A stretch of DNA of 64,000 nt from Caenorhabditis remanei (lineage: Eukaryota; Nematoda; Chromadorea; Rhabditida; Rhabditidae). The stretch lies in assembly GCF_010183535.1 (NCBI RefSeq), contig NC_071331.1, positions 8,866,001-8,930,000 on the forward strand. The letters run 5' to 3'. Position 1 is the first letter of the stretch. Every line of letters begins with the position of its first letter. The notes under the pieces were generated by a model. The model was not told where the DNA came from. It did not search any database and was given only the letters and a program-made list of their open reading frames with translations. Of the stretch, positions 45,650 through 57,639 are shown piece after piece. The position numbers and the translations under genes are program-made.

Positions 45650-46412
45650 ATGCGTTCCCTTCTTTCCGTTTTTATTCTGGTTCTTATAGTAAGCTGCTGC
45701 ACAATTGCAAATGCTCGTAGAATTAATGTTATAGTCAAGAAAACTAACGGATGGCACGATTCTGCCACAATTCAATCTGTAAGTTTTTAACAACTTTTGC
45801 TTTTTTAATTCATTAAAAAATGAATTCCAGGTCGACTACGAAAAACTGGGACGGAAAAGTTGGGACGAATTGACTGAAGTGGAAAGATATCTACTCGAAA
45901 CTGAACATGCTTTACGTGGTGTGAATTCAGATTCTGTTTCAGAAAATGATGATTATCAGGAGGGAGAGTATGACGAGATCGGCCATGATTCGAAAGAAAA
46001 AGACAATGATGAGGCTACAGATTCTGAAGAGAACAGTATCGAGGATTCAGATGAAGACGACGAGGAAAATTCTGTTTCGGATGAAGATGATGAGGAGGGA
46101 AAAGAGATTAAAGAAGATAATGACGACGGTAGCAACGGAAACCAATCAAAAGAAGAAGATGATGAAAACGAAGATTCGGTAGAAAACAACTCTGAGAATT
46201 CAGATGAAGACGAGTCATCGAAAATTGATGAGAGTTTTCCAGAAGAAGATGTACTCCAGGAGCCTTCAGAAACTAGCCACCACTACAATCACAGAAGAAT
46301 CGGTGGGAGAGCTGCCCGTGTTTGGAACACGAGACAGTACCAGTATTACCATCTTTCTGTTCATTATCTCATCAATGTGTATGTCAAGTTGAGGAGCAAA
46401 ATTGTTATTTGA
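45650..46412 (+). CDS. small secreted acidic protein, copy 3 (longest intact)
   Basis: Two exons (45650-45778 and 45831-46412) give 236 codons. Residues 1-22 form a signal peptide ending ANA, followed by a short basic segment (RRINVIVKK). Exon 2 opens VDYEKLGRKSWDELTEVERY, predicted helical. An Asp/Glu/Ser-rich region then runs for over 100 residues with repeated EDSDEDDEEN-like runs. The end is a basic GGRAARVWNTRQ segment and a Tyr/His-rich amphipathic tail. I recognise no database family. The charge layout would suit a disordered secreted protein that binds cations or basic partners, which is inference. The upstream flank and intron are conserved with copies 1 and 4. Confidence 0.8.
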
Positions 46413-47913
46413 AATTTTGAGAATTTTTTTCTGTTTCTATTATGTGTCAAAAACTTTTTTAAATTTCAAATAAACCAGGGTCAAGATAATTTTCTAACAA
46501 GGTGCAAAGACAAAGGTAACAAGGTCTAAAGTTGTAGACGAGTGTTGAAGAATGGAACTAAAATTTGTTGAAAAACTAGGGACACTGTTTCAAGCTGGGG
46601 TTATATACATTTTTCATAAATTCATACTTGCCTCGTTTACGTGCTTTACTTCTCTTATTTCACTTTGACTTCCAGTTGAAAGTCTAGAGATAGCACCGCT
46701 ACTTTACTGTTTCAAACTCCACATAACAGTCATTCGCAACAGAAATCAACGATTTGAACGTTCCATGTTCTTTAGTTAAACCAGCTTTCCATTTTTGGAC
46801 TGAACCCTCTGCCAATTGTTTTTATTCTTCAAATTGTTGAAACAGACAATGTTTCAAAACTGGTTGAAACTTTTTGAGTTTTTGTTAAAGTCGATTTCCT
46901 TTTCTTAGAAGAGAAAGACAATTCAACGAGCACGAATGATTTTCGGAACTAACTCTATTGAAAATCTTCCGAAAATTATTTTTGTGAAGACATTAGAATT
47001 GCAAGATATGTAGATAGGATGAAAAAAAAGAGTCTGAAGATGACAGTTTTCTCTATGAACGAAAGGGATAATGGTAACAGTAAAGAAACTCAGCAGTAGT
47101 GAGAGGAGTCGAATACTTTCTCAAACTGCCGCTGAGAAGAGGAATGGAAAAGAGGAAGATAGTTTGGATACGATATCAATACAGGAGTGCTAGACTTTGA
47201 AAAATGAGAAAGCTCCAGACAAATAATGAACAAAATGAATCACAAAATTTTGAATTTTGGAAGCTTAAGGAATAGAATTAAAAACTATGAAAAATAAAAT
47301 GAAACACGACTACTGGAACTGAAATTTGTATCTTTGGAAACAGAATGCAATACTCAATGATGAATATATGTTAATAGTTCATCGGCTTGATAAAAACATA
47401 AATAATACATTTTTGGCAAATCGAGAATTGAAATCCATATCTGATCTTTCCAGTAAATTTTCCTGTTTCGATAGTATGTTGTCACTGATAATAATTTTTG
47501 TGTATATTGTTTTCCTTTCCAAAAAAATCAAAAAATTTATCATTAATATAATGAAAACATAATAGAAATCTTTAATGGAATCTCAAATATTTAATTTTCG
47601 TTCATCCAATAATAATTCGTCAAATTTCCAATCAGTACCCGGTGGGTGCCACCGAAGTGAATTGTTTCTTTTAAGTGCTTGTTTTTTCGTCTTGTTTCTT
47701 TTTTCGTTGAACACGTATTGATCATAGTTAATGGAAAGTCAAAGGAGCAATGGAGTTAGAGACGGTTTAGATGATTTCCAGCCATTGGGAATGGGGGGAC
47801 CTGGAAAGTGAAGAGGGATTAGGAGAATCATGTTTCAGTGAACGGATAATACAGGTGCTGGGTTATTATGTTTACTACATAGGGAATTCTTAACAACAAA
47901 AAATTCCGACTCA
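46413..47913. other. intergenic between acidic copy 3 and armadillo copy 2
   Basis: It begins with acidic-gene 3' flank to about 46770. The middle (46800-47330) shows nothing recognisable. From about 47460 it is the conserved armadillo 3' flank with ACCCGGTGGGT at 47637-47647. No gene is supported. Confidence 0.5.
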
Positions 47914-49166
47914 CATTAGCAAGAGTTTCCAGTAGCCTGACCGATTTACTGGCCACATCCTTATTCGAATGATTAGTGAGATGTCTTGCTTGTAGTTCCA
48001 ATTCTTCTCTCCCTTTCGGTCCGTATATTGAGAAGAATAAAGTGTGAGATGGGTTGTGGAATGGGTCCTGGAATATAATTTTTTTTAAAATAAAATGCCT
48101 GTTTTCCCCACTGAATATTTCCGCTAAATTTTTCTTGCACTAATAAGAAGGGGTCGTAAATCATACCAAATTATGTTCCGCTATTCGATCATAGGTCAAA
48201 TTCAATGCATCCACTGCCGATGTCGTACACAGAATCCATGTCACTGCCCTAATCAAAACTTCTTCTCTGTCAGTATCCAGAATCCTTAGAAGACCAGAAA
48301 CTGATTTGTTTCCAAGAAGATACGGAACCATATCCGGACAGCATGAGAGGTTTACGAGTAGTCGAAGGGCATTCAGGTTCACTTCTCCACGAATCCATAG
48401 CCGGTTCAAGCAATGGGGGATCACGGGGACAAATTTTGGGATTTGTTCTTTTCGAATATTGATTGACAGGTTGGTGAGGGCTTGCATTGCAACCACGACT
48501 TCCATCTCGTCTTCTGAAGTCAGGCGGGACACGATATGGTTCAAGGCAAGTTTCATGACGTCCTGGAAATAAGTATGGATTAGTCAACGGGATAAGTGAC
48601 AACCATCGTACCATATTATCCGACGACACTGCCATATTAGCAATGCACTGTAACAGTATTACTCTGGTAGACCTCGGCCAATGTTTTGAGTCCGGTAGCA
48701 TCTCTACCACCCGATTTGTCAGTCGGAATTCTCTCATGAGTAATTGATTTGATGGATAAGCAGTTGCATTTGATAGAACAGTGAGGAGAGGGAGGAGGAG
48801 TTCCGCGGTAGGGTCCACACATTGTAGAGAGAATCTGGAAAGCATATGAATAAGATGACCAAAATAAACATGTTTTATGGACTCTTGATAGTTTGTTGAA
48901 AAAGAAAATGTTACTACATCCAGTAAGTATTTAGTAACATATCCATCGAAACCAGTTTCAAAATCTCTATAACCAAACATTAAGAATTCCTGACACTAGT
49001 GATCCAGTAAAAGTTTTCATTACCTGCTTCGCATCAAAATCCGTCAGTAGCTTCTGATGATGATACAGCCTGTCGATAAGTGCTCGTAACCTCGGTGACC
49101 CCAAAAGTTCGGCGGCCGGGTTTACTGTAATCCTCCATTCCGGGTTGTTTTCATCTGGGTCTTTTT
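47914..49166 (-). pseudogene. armadillo-repeat gene fragment, copy 2 (frameshift)
   Basis: The same four exons as copy 1 are present: about 49166-49024, 48834-48612, 48562-48167 (132 codons, open) and 48067-47914. The second exon is 223 instead of 228 nt because 5 nt are missing near its start (between CTCTC and ACAATGT on the minus strand), which shifts the frame. The long minus-strand frame covering 48980-48270 follows this shift and is not a real protein. The 132-codon exon is nearly identical to copies 1 and 3. The 5' exons are absent. Confidence 0.75.
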
Positions 49167-49199
49167 AAGGGACCGTCTGAAATTTTATTGTTAGAAATT

Positions 49200-50390
49200 G
49201 AGATATATACAGTTTCACAGCCTCCATATTATTGTTTACAAAGCACGTCCAATGTTTATTCCCCTTATTCACAGTTTCTCAAGTCCCATTTGTTGTCTGT
49301 AACCTCAATTTTTGTTACTACTATTTCTGAATCTTCCAGAACCCCATTCTACTAGTCCGGTATTTTTCAATATTCCCAAGGGGGAAAAATGTCTAATAAG
49401 GTATAAACATGTCTTATAAGGTAAGAAATAATGGACGAACTAATCAAAATTTATCATCAAGAAAATTAAACGACTTTTTGAATCATTCAAAGATTTATGA
49501 GTTCGAGGAAACAAGACTTTGTATCGAGTTAGCTTCAAATCCACGAATATAAACAAAACCACTGAAACTGAACATTTTTGTTACAGTAAACAAAATTTAA
49601 ATTTTAAATTCTGATATTTTCACAGGAAATCTTTCCGTTTCCTTAACCTGATGAACGAATATGAAATCCGATAAAATTGATCATAAATAGTCATTTTTTT
49701 TCCGAAAAATATATCTGTAACTCCACGGACTAATTAGCGGATTAATTAAATGACCCTAAAATATCAATTTTTTGAAACAGTAACAATTTTCTCAAGGGAC
49801 AAATTTTCGGGTTAACACTAAAATCGAAAAACCACTATCGAAAAAGAAATACGGGACATAAAACTGACTATCATTTTTATATACCAGTCGGTTGACGCAG
49901 CCTACGGCCCCCCACTAATTAGCGAATTAATTAAATGACCCCCAGATATATACTTTTCGAAACATTAACCATTTTCTCAAGGGACGAATTTCTGAGAAAG
50001 GGTTCACACAAAAAAGCGAAAAACTACAATCGAAAAAGAAATTCGGGTTATAGTCCTCTTTTTGTTTACAAACTTTTAAATTGTGTGATAGTTATTTTTT
50101 TTCTAATAATTTTCAGTTTTTGAGAGGATCACTATTCATAATATTTTTCAGTCTTTTGGAACATTGCCATGGTTTCCAATTTATTGCACTATTTCAAAGT
50201 TCCAGTATTAAAATTGAGCAAAATCTACTCATGATTTCATTGAAATTTGTCTCCGTTATAATAAAAGTTCACTTCTGACACTCGATTACTCGATGATTCT
50301 CAACATTTTCAGTTTGCGATCATTTTTCGTTTCGATGACGTTTCTTTAACTTTTTTCCTTTGATATTTCGCTCCGTTCCCAGAAAAAAAA
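49200..50390. repeat. array linker, copy 2 (deleted form)
   Basis: It matches 33770-35850, but a block equivalent to roughly 33940-35060 is missing, with the junction near 49380. A block around GAATTAATTAAATGACCC occurs twice (about 49735 and 49922), and a TACCAGTCGGTT fragment of the hairpin-rich element lies between them at 49886. Confidence 0.6.
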
Positions 50391-50399
50391 ACGTAAACG

Positions 50400-52877
50400 A
50401 TGTCTGACCACACAGATGTCTGCCATAATCATGAGAGGTATCGACTCGTCAGCAAGTGAGTTATACTTTTTTCTGTATCATTTTAAATTTAAGATAGTAG
50501 GAATCTTTAAAAATTTGATAATCATTAACCATTTTTAGACACAATCTTTACAAAACCCTCTGGCAAAATGACTACGTCATCAACCATTACAGACCTCCAG
50601 CCATGACAAGAAAGATGTGCGCAAAGAGGTGAGAAGGGAAATTATCTGTTTCTACTGGTTTACAAACTTTGAATATCTGGTCTTCTTCGATTCCAACTGT
50701 CTCATTTCAGCGCCTTCCATATCAACAACGAGACAATCAACACCTGGAGTCATTTACTCGGATTCATCTACTTCACATATCAACAATACTACACAAACTA
50801 CATAGTTCTCCCATCAGTCGGATCTCATAAAGCTGATCATTTCGTGTTCACTCTATCAATATTTGGAATGCAAATGTGTATGCTTCTATCAGCAAGTTAT
50901 CATACATTCGGGTGTACAAGCATTGAGATGAGACAGAAATGGCTGAAAATGGATATATTCGGAATATCGGCGAGTCTTCTTGGAATGTATTTGAATGGAA
51001 TTTACACCGCGTTTTTCTGTTTCCAGGTGAGCATATTTTAAGGGACGGAATGTCGGAAGATTCCAGAGCATTTATTTTTTCAGGACCACCTAACATCTTA
51101 CATTTACATTCTACTCGGCATATTCGTCATCACTGCTTATGTACCGACTCGACAAGATTTCTTTGAGAGGAAGATTGTTGGTGAGTTCTGGATAAAATTT
51201 CATGATGACTAGTTTCGAGTGAACCGTTCCTTCATTACCCGTTCTCCAAAACAGTAAAAATCTCGAAAATTACATTTCCAGGCTCCCGAGTCGGTCTCCT
51301 TCACATAATTTATTGTATCATCATCACATTCGGAATCTGTCCGACAGTTCATTGGGTGTTCCTTCATGGCGGATTTGATAGTGATCATGTTGTTGTGAGT
51401 TTATGTTTCAACATTTGCATATAGTTGCAAAACTGGGAAGAAATCGTTATTGAAACGGATCCACCAGGAAAGAATTTCACAGTATTTTCTGTTTTAAATC
51501 CTGCAGTTAGATCATTTTTCATAATAATCCTACGCATTTTCAGAAATGGTTCCCCAATGTCATTGTACTCTACTCATTGATAGCTGCCGCCTTCATGTTC
51601 TATGTTACAATGGTGCCGGAGAGACTTTGGCCAGGTATGCAAGTTAGAAAATTATCATGAATCCTCTGTTTCACTTTCTCCAAAATTAGAAATTTCTAAT
51701 TCCACTATACAGGGTGGCTGATAAGTATTGAGACATGCATTTCACTGCATAGAAAAACATCTAGGTGTCCATTTCAGAAAATAACTATATTTTTTGAATC
51801 AGTACAACATTATGACCAGCTTTTAAAAAAAAAGTACTACTTTTGATTCCGTGGTCGCGTGCCAGACGTCCAGATGTGACAAGAAAAAAGAGACTCTGCG
51901 CCGTAGGTAGTTATCACATTCATTGGCTCATATCTACAGGAGCACAAATTTTTCGAGATTAGGAATTTGGTTGGTGACAGCTGAGATGTTATCCTCAAAA
52001 TTATATTAATACAAAAAAACGGATAAACGCATGGTCACGGACCCACGATGGCTTCTAGTGCAACTTGCAGTATTGAGAAAAAAGAACAAAATAGCGAGTT
52101 TTTAGATAAACCGTCACAAAAATTGAGGACAGAATATAGGAAGAATTCAATAATTCTGAACTGAATTCACAATGTCTAATACATGTTTTGATCATTTTGT
52201 TAGCAGGTTATCGCATTCTCATGAGTTGATAATCATGGTTTTCCATTATTTGCTTTAAAAACTAGACCTTCGGATATCAGAGAGGCCCCCACTCTCCTCA
52301 ATTTCAAAAAATTCAAGTTGAGGGCTGAGAAATGTTCAGAAAGTCTACCGTAAGCTATTTAGACCAATAATGGGACAATCGAATTATTGTTGACCGTTAT
52401 ATTATTGAATATCTTTGGTTGATCGTGAAACATTCTTACCCGCGGCGCAGAGTCACTTTTCCCTTGTCACATCTGGGCGTCTGGCACGCGACCACGGAAT
52501 CAAACCTAGTATTTTTTTTTCAAAAGCTGGTCATAATGTTGTACTGATTCGAAAAATATAGTTGTTTTCTGAAATGGACACCTTGAGTTTTTTTCTATGC
52601 AGGGAAATCAGGGAAATACGTGTCTCAATACTTATCAGCCACCCTGTAGTCTCATATGGTCATACTTGCCTTTCCAGAAAAATTCGACGTCGTCGGATGT
52701 TCTCATCAATGGTGGCACATCTTCATTCTCGGAGCAATGATCTATTGGCAACAATCTGGAAATCAACTTCTCACGGAATACCGACCATTCTCTGATAGTT
52801 GCCATCGATTCATCCCTCAACAAAACTTCTCTGAAATCTCGCATTCTATCTCTAATTATAGTCATCCTTCAATGTAA
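50400..52877 (+). CDS. PAQR3-like copy E, alternative start, open frame
   Basis: The usual start is lost and a 7-nt deletion removes the codons around C8-N9. The same deletion brings the ATG at 50400, formerly out of frame, into frame, giving MSDHTDVCHNHERYRL. Exons 50400-50455, 50539-50628, 50711-51026, 51084-51180, 51282-51394, 51544-51634 and 52678-52877 join to 320 codons with no stop. All PAQR signature residues remain (Ser-x3-His, Asp, HxxxH), while the first two cysteines of the N-terminal cluster are gone. Differences from copy A include K27N, H29Y, I66T and G261E. Intron 6 carries a 937-bp transposon. The spliced-leader acceptor of copy A is not kept, so expression is uncertain. Confidence 0.7.
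51710..52646. mobile_element. long-inverted-repeat TA-target element in PAQR copy E intron 6
   Basis: Inverted repeats of about 215 bp start CAGGGTGGCTGATAAGTATT and remain nearly identical; TA is duplicated on both sides (51708-51709 and 52647-52648). Copy A's uninterrupted intron confirms the site (ACTATAGTCTCAT). The 500-bp centre encodes nothing recognisable. The TA target and terminal CAGGG suggest a Tc1/mariner-superfamily non-autonomous element. Confidence 0.85.
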
Positions 52878-53376
52878 ATCTGACTTCATGAAAATCGGTT
52901 CCCTATTGCTTATTTCTTTATTTTTCCTGTTTCTTTTGAATTATTTATTGATCTCATTTTTGGAGTTAACGTTTCTTTTGTTTTTTAGTAAATAAGGTTT
53001 GCTTTACGAGTGTTAGCAGAAAGTTCTCCCAGATTTTCGAAGCCCACACAACCTAGGAATATTTGAGATGACATTATTTCCATTTTTAATTAAAATTGGA
53101 AACAGTAGGAAATTCTGAATTTCTCAGAACTGTTTTACTTTGTTGTTTCGTTTTAATTCTCATCGAGCTCAATCCCAGTTTTCCCACGACATGATAGACA
53201 ATACCGCCTTTTGATGTCACTCTCTCATTGCCGCTATGGTCTCATGAGCGTGGGAAAATCAGGTGTGTGAGACTACTTTGGGCGTGGTTTTCCATTGTAC
53301 TGTCTCTACCATCAGAGAGTGTATTCACTCTTAGATACGGTTAGCAGATCCCACTTGGCAAGAAGACTTGCTCAAA

Positions 53377-54150
53377 ATGCGTTCCCTACTTTCTGTTTTT
53401 ATCCTATTTATTGGTTTCTTCTCAATTGTAAATGCTCGGAGAATGAATGTTATAGTCAAGAAAACTAATGGATGGTATGATTCTGCCACAATTCAATCTG
53501 TAAGTTTTTAATATCCTTTGCTTTGTAATCAACCAAAAAATTAATTCCAGGTCGACTATGAAAAACTGTGACGGAAAAGTTGGGACGAATTGACTGAAGT
53601 GGAGAGATATCTATTGGAAACTCAACATGCTTTACGTGGTTTGAATTCAGATTCAGTTCCAAAAGATTATGATTATCAGGAGGGAGAATATGATGAGATA
53701 TCTCAGGGTTCCGATGAAAAAGACAATGACAAAGCTACAGATTCTGAAGAGAACAACATCAAGGATTCAGATGAAGACGACGAGGGCAATTCTGTTCCCG
53801 GTAAAAATGTTGAGGAGGGTGAAGGGATTGATGACGATAATAATCTTAATGACGTAGATGACAGTAGCGACGGAAATCAATCGAAAGAAGAAGATGGTGA
53901 AAGCGAAAACTCTGAAGAAGACAGCACCGAGGATTCAGATGAAGATGAGTCATCAGAAACAGATGAGAGTCTTCAGAAAGAAGATCTATTCCAGAAACCT
54001 TCAGAAACTAGCCATCACTACAATGACAGAAGAAGAGTCGGAGGGAGAGCTGCGCGTGTTTGGTACACGAGACAATACCAGTATTACCATCTTTCTGTTC
54101 ATTATCTCATCAATGTGTTTGTCAAGTTGAGGAGCAAAATTGATATCTGA
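53377..54150 (+). pseudogene. acidic protein gene copy 4, premature stop
   Basis: Exon 1 (53377-53499) encodes a good signal peptide ending VNA before RRMNVIVKK. Exon 2 (53551-54150) is otherwise open, with the acidic region, the GGRAARVWYTRQ segment and the Tyr/His-rich tail, but its seventh codon is TGA where other copies have GGA (53569-53571). The product would stop after VDYEKL. The rest of the frame has not decayed, so the mutation is recent. Confidence 0.85.
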
Positions 54151-55655
54151 CTTTTCAACAATTTTCTTCTGTTTCGATTGTGTGTCAAAAGTTTTATAAA
54201 TTTTAAATATACTCAATGTACTTACTTCCAAATTTAGTGATTTTTGGCAAAATAATTATTAAGAACAGCTGATAGGAAGTGTGGGAGAGTGGAACTGAAT
54301 TTTGTTGAAAAACTAGGGACACTGTTTCAAGCTGGGAATATATTTTTCATTAATTCGCATTTGTTGTTTTGATCATTGTCGGAGTTCTCTCATTTCAACT
54401 TGAGTTTCAGTAATGGATGTTAGATGATTCAGACAGATAATAACCAAAATGTAACTGAAATATTGAAAAACTTACAAGAAATTTCCAGTTTCATTAAAAT
54501 GATGAATACATGTTAGTAGCGAATTGGCTTAATAAAATCAATTCTATTGTAAGTTATTTGAACTAAAACTGCGTATCTTACAAAACATGAAAAAACGTAA
54601 ACTGGAAATAGGATAAAACGAAACAACCTATTATTGAAGTGACTAGTGGAAAATAACAGACGGAAAATATCTAACTTTTGAAACATGAACAAATGATTAC
54701 AGCTATTTACAATGGTATCACATGCTTTCAAAGGTGAGATAGAAAGAAATGTGTATGAAAACGAATTAAAAAACACACACTGATAGGCTATGCCTGTGAA
54801 AGTATGAACAATTAGATATGAAAGGTAGAACCTGACCTTTTCATATTTTCGAACAATATCAAGTCTCAGTATTTTCACACTACGAAAAATCTTGTTGTAT
54901 TCTAAGAATTTGACATCGACAGTCAGAACAGAGTCGGTAGTCACAAATTTGTAACAAAAAGTAAGTGAATTATATAATTTTGTTTAAGAACAGTTTTAGT
55001 TGTTGAACTTTGAAAGTTTTCAATTTTCATGTGAAATCATTAAAATCAGAGATGCTTGTTTCAAACCTTTGAAGTGAAACTGAAATATTAATAGTGATTC
55101 TGATGAACTCCTTTCACAATTGGTAGAAGACGACATTAATTTAACTCTCACTGTTCCCCATATTAAATAAATACATTAGTATTCCCTTTGTAAAAATTTA
55201 CTTTCTTTTGTCGCGATATTTTTTCCTGTTTATAAAAATACTTGATATGTGAACTTTTACAAGAATGGCCATTGTAATTTTTGTGTACAATTTAGAATTT
55301 ATTATTTCTCCGAAATTGAAATATTTATCATTAATATAATGACAACATAATAGAAATCTTTAATGGAATCTCAAATATTTAATTTTCGTTCATCCAATAA
55401 TAATTAGTCAAATTTCCAATCAGTACCCGGTGGGTGCCACCGAAGTGAATTGTTTCTTTTAAGTGCTTGGTTTTTTCGTCTTGTTTCTTTTTTCGTTAAA
55501 CACGTATTGATCATAGTTAATGGATAGTCAAAAGAGTTAGAGACGGTTTAGATGATTTCCAGCCATTGGGAATGGGGGGACCTGGAAAGTGAAGGAATGA
55601 TTAGGAGAATACTGTTTCAGTGAACCGATATACAGGTGCTGGGTCATTATATTTA
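54151..55655. other. intergenic between acidic copy 4 and armadillo copy 3
   Basis: Acidic 3' flank runs to about 54380, then unrecognised AT-rich sequence with a 143-codon minus-strand frame (54944-54513) lacking any domain. From about 55320 the armadillo 3' flank begins, with ACCCGGTGGGT at 55425-55435. Confidence 0.5.
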
Positions 55656-57620
55656 TTAAGCGACGATAAAAATCCAACTCACATTAGCAAGAGTTTCCAG
55701 TAGCCTGACCGATTTACTGGCCACATCCTTATTCGAATGGTTAGTGAGATGTCTTGCTTGTAGTTCCAACTCTTCTCTTCCTTTCGGTCCGTATATTGAG
55801 AAGAATAAAGTGTGAGATGGGTTGTGGAATGTGTCCTGGAATATAATTTTTTTAAAATAAAATGCCTGTTTTCCATAATTAATATTTCAGCTTAATTTTA
55901 CTTGCGGTCGTTTCGAAGGCTTTCCTAAAATCTTACCAAATTATGTTCCGCTATCCGATCATAGGTCAAATTCAATGCATCCACTGCCGACGTCGTACAC
56001 AGAATCCATGTCACCGCCCTAATCAATACTTCTTCTCTGTCAGTATCCAGAATCCTTAGAAGACCAGAAACTGATTTGTTTCCAAGAAGATACGGAACCA
56101 TATCAGGACAGCATGAGAGATTTACGAGTAGTCGAAGGGCATTCAGGTTCACTTCTCCACGAATCCATAGCCGGTTCAAGCAATGAGGAATCACGGGGAC
56201 AAATTTTGGGATTTGTTCTTTTCGAATATTGATTGACAGGTTGGTGAGGGCTTGCATGGCAACCACGACTTCCATTTCATCTTCTGAAGTCAGGCGGGAC
56301 ACGATGTGGTTTAAGGCAAGTTTCATGACGTCCTGGAAATAAATAAAAAGAGTCATCGTAATCCTAAACATTCTGAGCAAGACTCCAACCATATTATCCG
56401 ACGACACTGCCATATTAGCAATACACTGTAACAGTATAACTCTGGTAGACCTCGGCCAATGTTTTGAGTCCGGTAGCATTTCCACCACTCGATTTGTCAG
56501 TCGGAATTCTCTCATGAGTAATTGATTTGATGGATAAGCAGTTGCGTTTGATAAAACAGTGAGGAGAGGGAGGAGGAGTTCCGCGGTAGGGTCCATACAT
56601 TGTAAGGCGGAGAGAATCTGGAAAACTCGTTTGAGTACGGAAAGAGCAAAATAAAAATGTTTCATAGACTCTTGATAGTTTGTTCAAAAGGAAACTGTTA
56701 CTTCGGATTCCAATATGTGTTTTATTAACTTATCCATCAAAACCCATAAAGAATACCCGACACTAGTCCTGTAGGTTCAGTGAGATCGTCAGGGGTGTGC
56801 GGACAGGAAAATTTCGGAATTTCGGACACTAAAAAATGTCCGAGTTTCAAAATTTCGGAATTTCGGAATCTCGGACTATTCCGAATTTCGAATTTTCGGA
56901 ATTTCGGAATTTCGGAATTGTCCGAATTCCGGATTTTCGGACTTTCGGAATGTCGGAATATTCCGATTTTCGGACTTTCGGAATTTTTTTTCAACAGATT
57001 GTCCCATTTACCCATATCGAATGCTGAAAACCGTTTTTTTGTTAAAAAAAACATTGCGAAAAGACGAAAATTTAAAAAAAACCGCCTGAAAACTGCGGAA
57101 AAAAATCTGTTCGAAACCCGTCATGAAAAGTGCGCATGCGCCTTTAATACAGTACTTTCTCTTCCATTCCGAATTTTTTTTTCGGAACGATCCGATCGGA
57201 ATTCCATTCCGAAAATTTTTTTTCGGAATGTTCCGATCGGAATTTCATTCCGAAATTTTTTATCGGAATATTCCGATCGGAATTTCGTTCCGAATTTTTT
57301 TTTTCGGAATATTCCGATCGGAATTCCGTTCCGAAAATGAGCCGATTTTCGGAATTTTTCGGAATTCCGAATTCCGTTCCGCACACCCCTGGAGATCGTG
57401 ATCAAAATAAAAATGTTTTATAGACTCTAGATAGTTTGTTGAAAAAGAAAATGTTAGTGTGTTTATTGGCGCTACCTGCTTCGCATCAAAATCTGTCAGT
57501 AGCTTCTGATGGTGGTACAGCCTGTCGATCAGTGTTCGTAGCCTAGGTGATCCCACAAGTTCTGCTGCCGGGTTTACAGTAATCCTCCATTCCGGATTGC
57601 TTTCGTCTGGGTCTTATTGA
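55656..57620 (-). CDS. armadillo-repeat protein, 3' part, copy 3
   Basis: Exons at about 57620-57476, 56617-56390 (76 codons), 56332-55937 (132 codons) and 55835-55656 keep the lengths, phases and repeat motifs of copy 1, with no frameshift. Variants are few, for example P to T near the start of the last exon. The same TAA precedes the first recognised exon, so the 5' part is missing here too. The intron between the first and second exons carries the hAT-like element at 56790-57391. Helical-repeat proteins of this type serve as binding scaffolds; the partner cannot be told. Confidence 0.6.
56790..57391. mobile_element. hAT-like MITE in armadillo copy 3 intron
   Basis: The ends are inverted CAGGGGTGTGCGGA and an 8-bp duplication GAGATCGT flanks it (56782-56789 and 57392-57399). 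The interior consists of TTCGGAATTTCGGAA-type units and, to the right, larger GATCGGAATT/TTTTTTTCGGAA units of about 50 bp. Open frames on both strands are translations of these repeats. Confidence 0.9.
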
Positions 57621-57639
57621 GGGACCGCTTGAAATTTTA

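Noticed and set aside
48270..48980. A 236-codon minus-strand protein
   Set aside because: It follows the wrong frame after the 5-nt deletion in armadillo copy 2 and reads through introns; sibling copies show the true exons.
56737..57405. Overlapping frames of repeated NSEIPKFRKF- and IPIGIPFRK-type peptides
   Set aside because: They lie wholly inside the hAT-like MITE and read its short repeats in several frames at once.
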